From NCBI RefSeq assembly GCF_900156655.1, contig NZ_FTOG01000005.1, forward strand, positions 124,001 through 188,000: a DNA stretch of 64,000 nt, given 5' to 3'. The number at the start of each line of letters is the position of its first letter. The stretch's first letter is position 1. The translations under genes were made by a program, and so were the position numbers. Of the stretch, positions 12,612-21,679 are shown piece by piece. The notes under the pieces are model-generated. The model was not told where the DNA came from. It did no database searches and worked only from the letters and a program-made list of their open reading frames with translations. This DNA is from Rhodobacter aestuarii (GTDB lineage: Bacteria > Pseudomonadota > Alphaproteobacteria > Rhodobacterales > Rhodobacteraceae).

Positions 12612-13229
12612 ATGACCGAACTGGCAGAATATGAGCGCCGCATTTCCTATGCGCTCGAGCGGATCGGCCGCGGGGTAGAAGTGCTGTCGGATCAGCGCGC
12701 TGCCGCTTTGGCTGCGCCGCCGGTGGTGCAAGAACCACCCCCGCCGCCAGAACCCGTGGTGATCGAAGACACCACCCGGATCGAGGCTTTGGAGGCGGAA
12801 TTGGCGGTGGAGCGCACGGCGCTGGCCGCCGAAAAGGCCGCGCTTGAGGCGGAACGCGCCGCCAATATTCAATTGACCGAGCGGGTCCGGGCGATCCGGG
12901 AAAAGCAAGAAACCACCTTGGCTGCGCTGGAGCGCCGCTTGGCGCAAGCCACCAAAGCGCTTGAGGCCGTGCAGGCCGAGGCGAACCGGCTCAAACGCGC
13001 CAATGCGGAACTGACCGATGTGAACCGTGCGATGGTGAATGCGGGCGGGCAAGTGAATGCCCAAACCGTCAACCGCGCGATGCAGGCCGAGCTTGAGGCG
13101 TTGCGCGCGGCGCGGGCGTGGGAGATGGCGGAACTCGCCGAGATTTTGGCCGGGCTGGAACCGATTGTCGCCGCCCATGCCAAGGCGCCTGCAGGAACCA
13201 AACAGCCGGAGGGTGCCGAACATGGCTGA
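12612..13229 (+). CDS. ZauP-like coiled-coil cell division protein (ZapA upstream)
   Basis: 205 residues. After an N-terminal segment MTELAEYERRISYALERI and a proline-rich linker (about residues 37-50), residues ~57-170 are a long heptad-rich Ala/Glu/Leu/Arg coiled coil. No signal peptide. In Caulobacter the coiled-coil gene directly upstream of zapA encodes ZauP, which works with ZapA to focus the FtsZ ring. The location, an 8-base overlap with zapA (ATGGCTGA), and the composition support the same role here. The name rests on synteny plus coiled-coil character, not on a diagnostic motif. Confidence 0.7.
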   Translation: MTELAEYERRISYALERIGRGVEVLSDQRAAALAAPPVVQEPPPPPEPVVIEDTTRIEALEAELAVERTALAAEKAALEAERAANIQLTERVRAIREKQETTLAALERRLAQATKALEAVQAEANRLKRANAELTDVNRAMVNAGGQVNAQTVNRAMQAELEALRAARAWEMAELAEILAGLEPIVAAHAKAPAGTKQPEGAEHG

Positions 13230-13626
13230 TTTGCGTGTAACCATCGGCGGTCGGGATTTTGACGTGTCTTGCCAAGAGGGCGAGGAGCATTTTCTACAAG
13301 CCGCTGCCGCGATGCTGGATGCGGAGGCTTCTGTTCTGGCAGGCCAATTGGGGCGCATCCCCGAGGCGCGGATGCTGCTTATGGCGGGGCTGATGCTCGC
13401 CGATAAGGCCGCAGGCACCGAAGATACAATGCGCCAATTGCGCGAGCGGGTGGCGGAGCTTGAGGCGGCCCTAGCGGCGGCGAAAGCGAACCCGCAGCGC
13501 GTTGAAGTACCGGTGATCCCGGCAACTGTGACCGATACTTTGGCCGAAATTGCCGCGCGGGCCGAGGCTTTGGCCGATAAGGTCGAAGAAACGGCGACCG
13601 AGGTTCCGGCAGAAGCCGAGGGCTAA
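13222..13626 (+). CDS. zapA: Cell division protein ZapA
   Basis: 134 residues. The N-terminal DLRVTIGGRDFDVSCQEGEEHFLQAAAAMLD is the FtsZ-binding globular head of ZapA, followed by a helix with RMLLMAGLMLADK and a C-terminal coiled coil. It bundles FtsZ filaments at the division site. The tail after residue ~90 is longer and more acidic than in enterobacterial ZapA. Translation is probably coupled to the overlapping upstream coiled-coil gene. No 6S RNA-sized gap follows it, unlike the arrangement in E. coli. Confidence 0.88.
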   Translation: MADLRVTIGGRDFDVSCQEGEEHFLQAAAAMLDAEASVLAGQLGRIPEARMLLMAGLMLADKAAGTEDTMRQLRERVAELEAALAAAKANPQRVEVPVIPATVTDTLAEIAARAEALADKVEETATEVPAEAEG

Positions 13627-13640
13627 GCCATGTGAATTTT

Positions 13641-13689
13641 GCCCCTTATATCGGGGCGCGCTCAGGCCGCAGCCTCGCGTTGCGGCCTG
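13641..13689. terminator. Hairpins between convergent zapA and exported-protein gene
   Basis: Two stems: GCCCC/GGGGC (13641-13657) and a perfect nine-base CAGGCCGCA / TGCGGCCTG (13663-13689) followed by TTGCGTTT. Placed between convergent stops, they could end transcription from both sides. The T-tract is weak. Confidence 0.5.
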
Positions 13690-13696
13690 TTGCGTT

Positions 13697-14560
13697 TCAG
13701 GCGGTGAGCCGCAGATCCACCAGTGCACCGGGCGCAAAAGCCGCTTTCATGGATTTGGTTTCGCTCAGTGGCCCGCCGAGCGTTGTCGCGTAATGCAGCG
13801 TAATTTCGTAATCGATATTCGCGCTGACAATTTGGCCTTCCTCGCGTGGGAACCGCAGCCTGATCAGGCCGAAGGCATTGCGGAACCGCTCGCCAAAGCT
13901 GCGCTCGCCTACGGTGCCCGCAATCGGAACTTGTTGCATGGTGGTGAGCTTTCGCAGCCCCACCTGAATATCGCCCACGGCCTCTTTGCGGTCGATCAAG
14001 ATGGCGAGCCAAGCCTCGGTTTCGCTTTTCACCTTGGCGCGGGTTTCCTCGGCAATCGGGGTGCGTAGCCCCATGCGGTGGAAAATATCCGCAATTCCGC
14101 TGGAGCCGCCCGCAATGACCATCGCCGAAAGTATTTGCGAAAGACTGCTGGAGCGGAGCGTTTCTGAGCCGGGATAGGCAATTTCCAGCATCCGCGCGAC
14201 GATATCGTAATCAAAGCGCGTGACGACCAACCAACCCACGGCAAACATGATCGGCGTTTTGAGCGCGCGGCCATTGAACAAGATGCGATAGGCGCGCCAG
14301 CGGAACAGCGCCGCCATCGCGCTCTCGATCAAAATCACCAAGGCAAGGACACGGGCAAGTTCTGCGGCCAGCGCAGCGGTATCAAGCTCGGCTGCCGGAA
14401 CCGGGCTTGCCGCAGGTGCGGGTGTTTCTGGTGCGGCGGTCTCTGACGCCACCACCGGGGCGCTGGTCGGAGGTGTTGGGTCTGTTTGGGCCAGCGCCGG
14501 GGCGCAGAGCGCAAGGCTTGCCACAATCAGCAGGCTGCGAAGTTTGGCACGGTAACGCAT
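13697..14560 (-). CDS. Exported/membrane protein of unknown function
   Basis: 287 residues. A signal peptide ends near ALAQ (residue ~25); then comes an Ala/Pro/Thr-rich linker to about residue 55 and a hydrophobic helix (LARVLALVILIESAMAALF), followed by a second weaker one (PIMFAVGWLVVT). The C-terminal half is soluble. I do not recognise a family. The start at 14560 is preferred because GGAGG lies five bases upstream; the ATG at 14572 lacks a site. Converges with zapA. Confidence 0.7.
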   Translation of the reverse strand: MRYRAKLRSLLIVASLALCAPALAQTDPTPPTSAPVVASETAAPETPAPAASPVPAAELDTAALAAELARVLALVILIESAMAALFRWRAYRILFNGRALKTPIMFAVGWLVVTRFDYDIVARMLEIAYPGSETLRSSSLSQILSAMVIAGGSSGIADIFHRMGLRTPIAEETRAKVKSETEAWLAILIDRKEAVGDIQVGLRKLTTMQQVPIAGTVGERSFGERFRNAFGLIRLRFPREEGQIVSANIDYEITLHYATTLGGPLSETKSMKAAFAPGALVDLRLTA

Positions 14561-14686
14561 GGGGTCCTCCATGGTCTGCGGGCGCGAAACGGATTGGCAG
14601 GCAATTCAGATAGGTTCAGGGTGCCACAGTGCGGCGCCCTGTCAATGTTTTCGGGGGATTTGGGCGTTCTGGGGCCTCGAATAGGC

Positions 14687-15652
14687 TCAGACGCGCTCGT
14701 GCAGGGCTTTTGGCAGCGGTTGGCCTTGCGCTTCCAACTCCGCTTCCAAAACGGTGAGCCGGTTGCGGAACCGCGGCCCGCCCAGACGCGCCACCACATT
14801 GCGGCAGGCCAGCGCCTCAAGAAAGGTGCGGTGCATTTGCGCCAGCGTATTGGTCAGCCCACGCAAGTAGCGCAGCGCATTGCGACGCGCGCGGTAAAGC
14901 CGCCAGAACGTCGCCTCATCAAGGCTGCCCGCACAGGCATGCGTTATGAGCGGTTCCAGCACGTCCATTTCATAAAGCGCGGTTTCGACCCGCGCGCCAA
15001 GCCCCCGGCAGGGCAAAAGCGTGATCTGCGGGCGCGCCATCAGCGCTGCATGCATCGCATCAAGCGATTGGCGCGGATCAAAGATCACATAGCCTTGCCC
15101 GGCGCCATCCAGCATGTCGGGTGCATAGCCATAGCGCGACACGAAATCGAGCCGACGCTTGCGGCTGAAACGGTCATCCCAGCCCGCCAGACGGGCATCA
15201 AGCGTGGCTTGCGGGGCCAGCGTCACCACTGTTGCACCCGGAGCCGCGACCGAATAGGCGGCGGCGGCATAGCCACAGCTGCCCGCGCCGTAAAACACCA
15301 CGCGGTCGAAATCTTCAAAGAAGGCTTCATCCACCAAGCGGTCGAAATAAGCGTAGACCGCCGGGTCGCGAAACCAGCTTTCTTCGGTGGCAATCAGCGT
15401 GAGGCTCGAATGATCCGCGGCCTCGGCCAAGGCAAAGCCCAGCGGCAATTGATCATCGGTGCGCGCACGGATCGTGGCACGGGTTTCAAAACTCACAAGC
15501 AGGACCGGGCCGCGATCCGCAAACAGCGCCGCATGCGATTGCCCGAGCGGCTCAAAATATCCTTCAAGCTCGCCCAGATCTTCGATCCGGTCCAGCCAGC
15601 CGCTGTCATCGAGATCCCGCATGGGTTTATGTTCCGTTTGTGCGCCGTCCAA
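14687..15652 (-). CDS. Alpha/beta-hydrolase-like protein of the glycan cluster, displaced nucleophile
   Basis: 321 residues. RVVFYGAGSCGYAAAAYSVAAPGATVVTLAPQATLDAR is closely alike in sequence to residues ~270-305 of the protein starting at 20219, so the two are paralogs. In the partner this is a nucleophile elbow G-A-S-M-G; here the serine (S125) is shifted by one, giving A-G-S-C-G. Relatives in Rhodobacteraceae are, to my recollection, often named phosphoadenosine phosphosulfate reductase, but no PAPS-reductase motif is visible. It lies beside glycosyltransferases, which suggests a role in glycan or surface-polymer modification. Confidence 0.6.
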   Translation of the reverse strand: MDGAQTEHKPMRDLDDSGWLDRIEDLGELEGYFEPLGQSHAALFADRGPVLLVSFETRATIRARTDDQLPLGFALAEAADHSSLTLIATEESWFRDPAVYAYFDRLVDEAFFEDFDRVVFYGAGSCGYAAAAYSVAAPGATVVTLAPQATLDARLAGWDDRFSRKRRLDFVSRYGYAPDMLDGAGQGYVIFDPRQSLDAMHAALMARPQITLLPCRGLGARVETALYEMDVLEPLITHACAGSLDEATFWRLYRARRNALRYLRGLTNTLAQMHRTFLEALACRNVVARLGGPRFRNRLTVLEAELEAQGQPLPKALHERV

Positions 15653-15821
15653 TTGGGCCTCCTGCTGCTGAAAGCGAGCCTTGGCCTCATAAGGTTAATC
15701 TAGCACTACGTGTTGGCGGCGGAAATGCGGGTTTTACAAGGAAATGCAGCGCATTGTCAGTGTTTTAGCATCGGTCGCGCCAAAGCGGAGCCATTGTTTC
15801 CGAATTGGCGCTTCCGCAGCG

Positions 15822-16901
15822 TCAGCTTTTCGGCGCAGAGTCGCTTTGCGCCTGTGCCGCCGCCAGCCCTAAGGCCCGCATGCGCGCCGCCAAAGGGGGG
15901 GGCAGGGGGCGTGAAGGCGGGGTGAGCATCAGCCGCCCGAAAAGCGCGCGATAGGGTTCTTCGGCCATCAATTCCATAAACCGCGCCTGCCGCCATGCCA
16001 CGCCCGCGCGGTGCAAGCGGTCCAATTCGGCGTCGGTGCGCAGTTCGGCCAACCCCTCGGCCACAGCGGGGGCATAGCGGGCGATGGAGCGGTCTTCCTC
16101 GGTGCAGAAATTGCGCTCCACCCAATAGCTTATATCGAAGGTTGAGGCCTCGCGATTGGCCCGGCCCCGGTCGCATTTAAGCACGTAAGATTGCATCGCG
16201 CCCAAGGCGTAATGGTTGAGTTGCACGAGCCCATAGGGGTTTTCGCCCAAGGGCGTGAAAAGGCGCGATTTGCGGTAAAGCTCGGGCAATTCGCGGCCCG
16301 CGCCATCAAACCAGCGCGCATGGGCGAGTTTGCTCTCATTCGGCGCGCGTGGGCGATGCACGCCCAGCTTGCGATAGGTGCCATCATTGCGAAACAGCGT
16401 TTTCATCAGCCCCGCACGCCACGGCCAAATCATGCCCGCAGGCGCGGCGCGGGGGAATTGTTCGGTCACCAAACGGTCCGCGTAATCCACGACGCCGCAA
16501 TTGCCAAACATCCGCCAAGTCAGTGCAACCGCCGTGGCCTCGGGCAGGGCATTCAGAAGTGCCGAAAGAGTGCCATCGCCCACATGGATATTGACGAATT
16601 CGTCAATGTCACAAAACAGCACCCAATCGGCCTGCGCTTTTAACGAGTGCTTATCGGCCGCCTTGAGCGCGGCCCATTGCGGCCCCTCGGCCCAAGGGCC
16701 GGGGTTGGGCACATGGGTGATCAGGCCCAGCGCCTGCAACCGCTCCAACATTGCATCGGTGCCATCGGTGCAATCATTGGAAAAGACCAGAAAATCCGTA
16801 AACCCCACAGCGCGGTGATGGGCCAGCCATTCAAGCAAAAAGGCTGCCTCGTTCTTCACCGTCAAAATGGCCAGCGCCCGCATTGGCGGCTTGGGGGTCA
16901 A
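15822..16901 (-). CDS. Glycosyltransferase family 2-type protein
   Basis: 359 residues, cytoplasmic. The N-terminus ALAILTVKNEAAFLLEWLAHHRAVGFTDFLVFSNDCTDGTDAML is typical of the Glyco_tranf_2_4 (GT92/DUF23-like) group, and the metal-binding DxD is D98-I-D100 in CDIDEF. Later KLGVHRPR and LNHYA are conserved with its neighbour. Transfers a sugar from a nucleotide donor; donor and acceptor are unknown. Starts inside the end of the 774-residue transferase gene with a four-base overlap, so the two are co-translated. Confidence 0.85.
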   Translation of the reverse strand: MTPKPPMRALAILTVKNEAAFLLEWLAHHRAVGFTDFLVFSNDCTDGTDAMLERLQALGLITHVPNPGPWAEGPQWAALKAADKHSLKAQADWVLFCDIDEFVNIHVGDGTLSALLNALPEATAVALTWRMFGNCGVVDYADRLVTEQFPRAAPAGMIWPWRAGLMKTLFRNDGTYRKLGVHRPRAPNESKLAHARWFDGAGRELPELYRKSRLFTPLGENPYGLVQLNHYALGAMQSYVLKCDRGRANREASTFDISYWVERNFCTEEDRSIARYAPAVAEGLAELRTDAELDRLHRAGVAWRQARFMELMAEEPYRALFGRLMLTPPSRPLPPPLAARMRALGLAAAQAQSDSAPKS

Positions 16902-19222
16902 TGTTCTGCCTCCCCGCTGTGTTCAACGGTGAAAAAGAAATTGGGCGGCAGATCGCGCAGATGCAGGTCTTCGGGCACGACACCCGGCCCCGCATTGAAG
17001 ACCGCCGAGCCAAAATGATGCAGCAGCCGCGAGAGCTTTTCGAACCGCTCAGAGCACAGCTCACCATAGAACCGCTCATAGTTCTCTGTCGCGCGCAATT
17101 CGGTGATTTTGGCCCGGTGCGCGGCAACTGAATAGTCATGCGCGGCCTTGATCTCTGGGTCTGCCATCAGCCGATCCCATTCCGCTTGCAGCTTCGGGAG
17201 CATCCGCTGGATCGAGTGGTCCTCGACCGTATTATGGTTCATCCGAAACCAGTAGTTCAGCCCTTGGTCGCGATCGACATGGTTCACCCGGCCCCGGTCG
17301 CGCTTGACCAAAAAGCTTTCGGCAGAGCGCACGGCATAGTGGTTGAGTTGCACCCAATCATAGCCATAGGTTTCCAGCGTCGAGCGCCAGCCATTGCGGA
17401 ACATCTCTTTCGGCATCGGCTTGCCCGACCCGTTGAGCCATTTCACTTGGTCCCACAGATCCGGGATCAGCCCCTTGGGGCGGTGCACGCCGAGTTTTTT
17501 ATAAATGTCGATATTGCGGAAAAGCGTTTTGAACCCCCAAGCCTGATGCGGCTTGCGGACAATTTCGGGTGCGCAACGGGTGAATTGCTCGAGCAGGAAT
17601 TTGTCTTCATATTCATGCACATCGCCATTTCCAAACAGCCGCCACGTGAGCGAGATCATATTCGCTTCGCCCATCGCCTCATAAAGCGCGCGCAAAGTGC
17701 CATCGCCGATTTTGATGTCGATGAACTCATCCACATCCATGCAAATCGACCAGCCCGCGTTTTGAATGAGCGGTTCGCTTTCCGCTGCTTGCAGCGCGGC
17801 ATGTTGCGGCTTGAGATCCATCGTACGGAACGGGTTTTCGCGGTGTTGGCAAATGCCCTTGCGCTCGAGCATGTCGAGCATCGTATCGGTGCCGTCGCTG
17901 CAATCATTGGTGTAGATCAGAAAATCATCCACACCGATGGCGCGGTGATAGGCGATCCATTCGAGGATAAACGGGCCCTCGTTTTTCATCGTGGTCACGA
18001 TGCAAGTGCGCCCCGCATCCACCGCGGCTTTGGGCGCGGCTTTGGGGGCGGAGATCGGCGGGCGAATGGGCTTTGCGCCCCAGACTTGTGTCGCCAAGTC
18101 CAAAAGCTGCGGGTCTTCAATCAGCGAGGTTTTGGGCGCCAGTTCAGAGGCCGCACGTCCCGGCACGCGTAGACCCATGGCGCGCCAAAACGGGTAGATC
18201 GTGTTCGGGTCGGGCTTGGCATAAGACACCCGCACCGCGCGCCATGTGGCCTCCAGCCCCGCCTTTTCCGGCGCCACGCCCCAACGCGCAATGCCGCGCC
18301 GCGCATCGAACTGGCGGCAGATATGGTCGGAGAATTTCTCAGGATGGCCGGTGCGCACGCGCCACGGATAGATGCGCCGCCCGACCAAAAGCACCACGCC
18401 AGAGCGCGCCGTGGTGCAGGCATCAAAGGCCGAGGGCTTGCCATTCGGGCGCGGCGCCAAAAGGTCGGTCACATCAAGCGTCAGCACTGCGCGGGCGCGT
18501 GCAAGGTAACGCCATTTGGCCGCCTCATAAACCAGACCTTGCCCCAAAGGCGCGCGCCAAGGGTCATGGGCGGGCAGGTCCATTCGGTCCTTCCCCGGCG
18601 CATCGGGCGCCAGAAACGGATGGCTTTCGGGGCCGGTGGCGGGTTTGCCAAGGGGCAGGGGGGCGGTTTGCACCACCACCACCATGTCAAGCTCGCGCGC
18701 CGCCAACCCTTTGCGGATTGCTTTGGCGAAAGCCTCCCCGCGGAGTGCGGCCGTATCTGGGGGCGAGCGATCAATCACCAGTGCCGCCTGCGCGCCGTGG
18801 TAATCATGATGCCACGACAGCCAATCCACCACCGTCTCGGCGCTTTCTTCGAGCCGTTGCGCCAAAAGGCAGTTGAGCCCGGCAAACAGGTCTTGGCTGG
18901 GGGCCGCCGGGTGAACGGGCACGATTTCGACCGGGCCCTCGGGCTCGGCACAAATCGCAACCTGCAGCGGGCCGTCTGCCTCGGCGCGGGCCACCACCAT
19001 CAACCCGCCCGAAACCTCGCGCCGCTCCAAAACGGTGATGCAGCCTGCAGGTTGTGTGGGCACATGGCCCGCCCGCGAAGGGTTCGCAAAAAAGAGCCGC
19101 AGCGCACGCACCGGCCGCCCCTCATGCGTTTCCGGCCAAGCCACAGCCTCCAGCAAGCGCGGCGCTACGGATGCATCGCCCGCCATCTCCTGCGCCAAGA
19201 TTTGCCCTTTTGGCTGTGCCAT
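16898..19222 (-). CDS. Two-domain glycosyltransferase, N-terminal copy degenerate
   Basis: 774 residues, about twice the length of its neighbour. The C-terminal ~360 residues form an intact GT-A domain: TCIVTTMKNEGPFILEWIAYHRAIGVDDFLIYTNDCSDGTD, then D496-V-D498 in CMDVDEF, and KLGVHRPK. The N-terminal ~380 residues contain what looks like an eroded copy: VVDWLSWHHDYHGAQAALVID matches ILEWIAYHRAIGVDDFLIY, and LTLDVTDLL (D250) matches the DxD segment, with the second Asp replaced by Thr. An Ala/Pro/Lys linker separates them. Divergent from the gene at 19372. Confidence 0.8.
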   Translation of the reverse strand: MAQPKGQILAQEMAGDASVAPRLLEAVAWPETHEGRPVRALRLFFANPSRAGHVPTQPAGCITVLERREVSGGLMVVARAEADGPLQVAICAEPEGPVEIVPVHPAAPSQDLFAGLNCLLAQRLEESAETVVDWLSWHHDYHGAQAALVIDRSPPDTAALRGEAFAKAIRKGLAARELDMVVVVQTAPLPLGKPATGPESHPFLAPDAPGKDRMDLPAHDPWRAPLGQGLVYEAAKWRYLARARAVLTLDVTDLLAPRPNGKPSAFDACTTARSGVVLLVGRRIYPWRVRTGHPEKFSDHICRQFDARRGIARWGVAPEKAGLEATWRAVRVSYAKPDPNTIYPFWRAMGLRVPGRAASELAPKTSLIEDPQLLDLATQVWGAKPIRPPISAPKAAPKAAVDAGRTCIVTTMKNEGPFILEWIAYHRAIGVDDFLIYTNDCSDGTDTMLDMLERKGICQHRENPFRTMDLKPQHAALQAAESEPLIQNAGWSICMDVDEFIDIKIGDGTLRALYEAMGEANMISLTWRLFGNGDVHEYEDKFLLEQFTRCAPEIVRKPHQAWGFKTLFRNIDIYKKLGVHRPKGLIPDLWDQVKWLNGSGKPMPKEMFRNGWRSTLETYGYDWVQLNHYAVRSAESFLVKRDRGRVNHVDRDQGLNYWFRMNHNTVEDHSIQRMLPKLQAEWDRLMADPEIKAAHDYSVAAHRAKITELRATENYERFYGELCSERFEKLSRLLHHFGSAVFNAGPGVVPEDLHLRDLPPNFFFTVEHSGEAEH

Positions 19223-19371
19223 TCCTGCCCCCTTGTTTTGTTCTTCCTAGCATAGCCCCGCCACGAGGCAAATGTGCGCGGGCGATGAAAAGGCATTTGC
19301 GGGGCTTTCCGCTTTGTGAATAGATGCAGCAATTAGAGGGATTTGCGAAAACAGATGGGGTGAGGGCGCGC

Positions 19372-20217
19372 ATGGCACATGAGTATCAGATCGCGGCTCT
19401 GTGGATTGGTGGGTCACTCAGCTATCTTGAGCAGTTGTGCCTGAAGTCTTTCATCGACGCGGGCCATCACGTGAAGCTCTATTCCTACGAGCCGATCGAC
19501 AATGCCCCCGACGGGATCGAAATGGCGGATGCCAATGAGGTGCTTTCGCAAGACAATTTCTTGCGGCATGGGCGCACCAATAGCCCTGCGCTCCATTCGG
19601 ACTTGTTCCGCTATCACCTGCTGGCAAAAAATGATCGCACGATCTGGGCCGATACCGACGCTTATTGCGTGAAACCCTTTGAAACCGAGACCGGGCATTT
19701 TTACGCTTGGGAAAGTGCCGAGGGGATCAATGGCGGTGTGCTGGGTTTGCCGCAAGACAGCGAGACTTTGCATCGGCTTTTGGAGTTCACCACTGACGAA
19801 TATGCGATCCCAAGCTGGTATGGCGAACGCTATGAGCGCGAGTTGGAAGAGAAGAAAGCCGCCGGAACCCCCGTTCATGCTGGCGATATGCCGTGGGGCG
19901 TTTGGGGGCCGCACGCGATCACGCATTTCCTGAAAGAAACCGGGGAGGTGCGTCATGCGATGCCGATCTGGACGCTTTATCCGTTTGAATATTCGGACCG
20001 CGCTTTGATGCTGCGCCCGGGGTATGATTGGAAAACCCATATCAAGCCCGATACCTATTCGATCCACTTTTACGGACGGCGGATGCGTTCGCGGTTGAAC
20101 GAAAAGTTTGACGGTGTGGCGCGGCCCCGCTCGCTGATCGGGCAATTGATCAAGAAGCATGGCATCGACATGGCTGCCGCGCCGTTGCGCCGTCCTGCCG
20201 CTAGCACGGAAGACTAA
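19372..20217 (+). CDS. Glycosyltransferase with DxD motif (capsular/GT32-like)
   Basis: 281 residues. IAALWIGGSLSYLEQLCLKSFIDAGHHVKLYSYEP is the N-terminal fold seen in DXD-sugar-binding transferases, followed by ALHSDLFRYHLLAK and the metal-binding D94-T-D96 in WADTDAYC. No membrane segment. Likely adds a sugar during capsule or exopolysaccharide synthesis. Start at MAHEYQ; an in-frame ATG at 19324 would add 16 residues. One base separates its stop from the next gene. Confidence 0.8.
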   Translation: MAHEYQIAALWIGGSLSYLEQLCLKSFIDAGHHVKLYSYEPIDNAPDGIEMADANEVLSQDNFLRHGRTNSPALHSDLFRYHLLAKNDRTIWADTDAYCVKPFETETGHFYAWESAEGINGGVLGLPQDSETLHRLLEFTTDEYAIPSWYGERYERELEEKKAAGTPVHAGDMPWGVWGPHAITHFLKETGEVRHAMPIWTLYPFEYSDRALMLRPGYDWKTHIKPDTYSIHFYGRRMRSRLNEKFDGVARPRSLIGQLIKKHGIDMAAAPLRRPAASTED

Positions 20218-20218
20218 C

Positions 20219-21589
20219 ATGCGCGCTTCAGAGATTGCGAATGAGGCTGGGCTTTCTCGTGTCGAAAGCCTTGCGGATTTGGGCGGCGGTGCGCAGGCCG
20301 AGGTGATCGCCGCGCAGGCGCTTTGGGATTGTGACATCACCTTGATCGACATGGCCGAAAACGGCGATTGGCCCGCGCAGCCTTCGGCCTGGGTGGCCGA
20401 ATATTTGGCGGCGCTTGAGGCGGCTGAAATTCCAGCGGATCGGGTCCGTGTGGTGCATCGGGCGCGTGATCTGCGCCCGGTAGATTTGCTCTTGAACCTG
20501 AAGGGCTGGGGCGATTGCCACAAGGTCAAGCATCTTGCCCCGGTGTTGGAGCGTGCCCTGCATGCCGAAAGCCGGATGTTGATTGATATTCGCAAAGGCT
20601 CCGGCAGCTTCCCGTTTCTGAGGGAAAGCGGCGAAACCGAAATTTTGGCCGAACTGGGGGAGCGCGCTGGCAAAGCGGTGATGCGGGTGCGCTATACCCC
20701 AGAGCCGCCCCCTCCCACGTCGGATTCCATGTGGGCCGAGATTGCGCAAGACCTTGCCGGAAGCGACGGTTTTTTCACGGCAAATGGCGCGCATAGCTTT
20801 CTCTATATCCCGCGCGGGCGCACGTTGGTGGTCACGTTCGACAACCTTGATATTGCGATGGTCCGGCGTGAAACCCGCCGCCCTTGGGGGTTTGAGTTCA
20901 TCGAAAAGCAAGGCTGGTCGATGCTGGGCGTGATGGCGGGCGGCTGGACGTGGTATCGCGACCCGTGGGTGAGCGAGGAGTTCGATCGGCTCGCGGCGGA
21001 GGGGTTCTTCGCGCAATTTGACCATGTTGTCTTTTATGGCGCCTCGATGGGGGGCTATGCGGCAGCCGCTTTTTCCGCCGCCTGTCCGGGGGCGGATGTG
21101 GTGGCAATCTCGCCGCAATCAACTGTGGACCGCTCGGTCGTCCCGTTTGAAACCCGTTACAAAGTCGTTTGGGACGCAGATTTCTCGGGCAAATACGGCG
21201 ATGCGGCGATCGTTTCGCAGGCGGCGCGGCGGGTGGTTATTTTCTATGATCCCTATGAGCCGCTTGATGCGGCTCATGCGGCGCGTTTCGAGGCCCCGAA
21301 TGTCATGAAACTGCGCGCCCCCTTGATGGGGCACCGCTTGGGCTCGACCCTCAACCAGATGGGGATTTTAAGCCCGATCATTTTGGGCGCCTTGGATGGG
21401 ACGTTGACCAAGGCCGATTTCTATCGGCGTTTGCGCGCGCGCCACGATTTCCCGCGCTATCAGCGGGAATTGTTCCAACGTGCGCTGAAACGCGGCCATG
21501 AGGATCTTGCGCGCCGCTTGGGAGAATGGGTGCTTGCGCGCGGCGACAATCGCCCGATCCGGTTGGCGATGATGCAGTTGCGGTCATGA
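20219..21589 (+). CDS. Methyltransferase-like / alpha-beta-hydrolase-like fusion protein
   Basis: 456 residues. The first ~180 contain LADLGGGAQAEVIAAQALWDCDITLIDMAE, which resembles motif I of a Rossmann methyltransferase. From about residue 180 the protein matches the paralog at 14687, with an intact nucleophile elbow G-A-S-M-G (S276) in FYGASMGGYAAAAFS, then VVAISPQST. It follows the DxD glycosyltransferase by one base. Function unknown; acyl or sulfate ester chemistry on a glycan is one possibility. The methyltransferase reading of the N-terminus is tentative. Confidence 0.6.
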   Translation: MRASEIANEAGLSRVESLADLGGGAQAEVIAAQALWDCDITLIDMAENGDWPAQPSAWVAEYLAALEAAEIPADRVRVVHRARDLRPVDLLLNLKGWGDCHKVKHLAPVLERALHAESRMLIDIRKGSGSFPFLRESGETEILAELGERAGKAVMRVRYTPEPPPPTSDSMWAEIAQDLAGSDGFFTANGAHSFLYIPRGRTLVVTFDNLDIAMVRRETRRPWGFEFIEKQGWSMLGVMAGGWTWYRDPWVSEEFDRLAAEGFFAQFDHVVFYGASMGGYAAAAFSAACPGADVVAISPQSTVDRSVVPFETRYKVVWDADFSGKYGDAAIVSQAARRVVIFYDPYEPLDAAHAARFEAPNVMKLRAPLMGHRLGSTLNQMGILSPIILGALDGTLTKADFYRRLRARHDFPRYQRELFQRALKRGHEDLARRLGEWVLARGDNRPIRLAMMQLRS

Positions 21590-21679
21590 GCGCGGTGAGT
21601 GCTCGCCAATTCGTCCATTTCCCAAAGCCGTGTTCCGCCCCGCCCTTGACCGGGGCGCTTCACTCGGTCAGATGAAGGC

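Noticed and set aside
13627-13696. 6S RNA downstream of zapA
   Set aside because: Only 70 bases lie between convergent stops, too short for 6S RNA; only hairpins are present.
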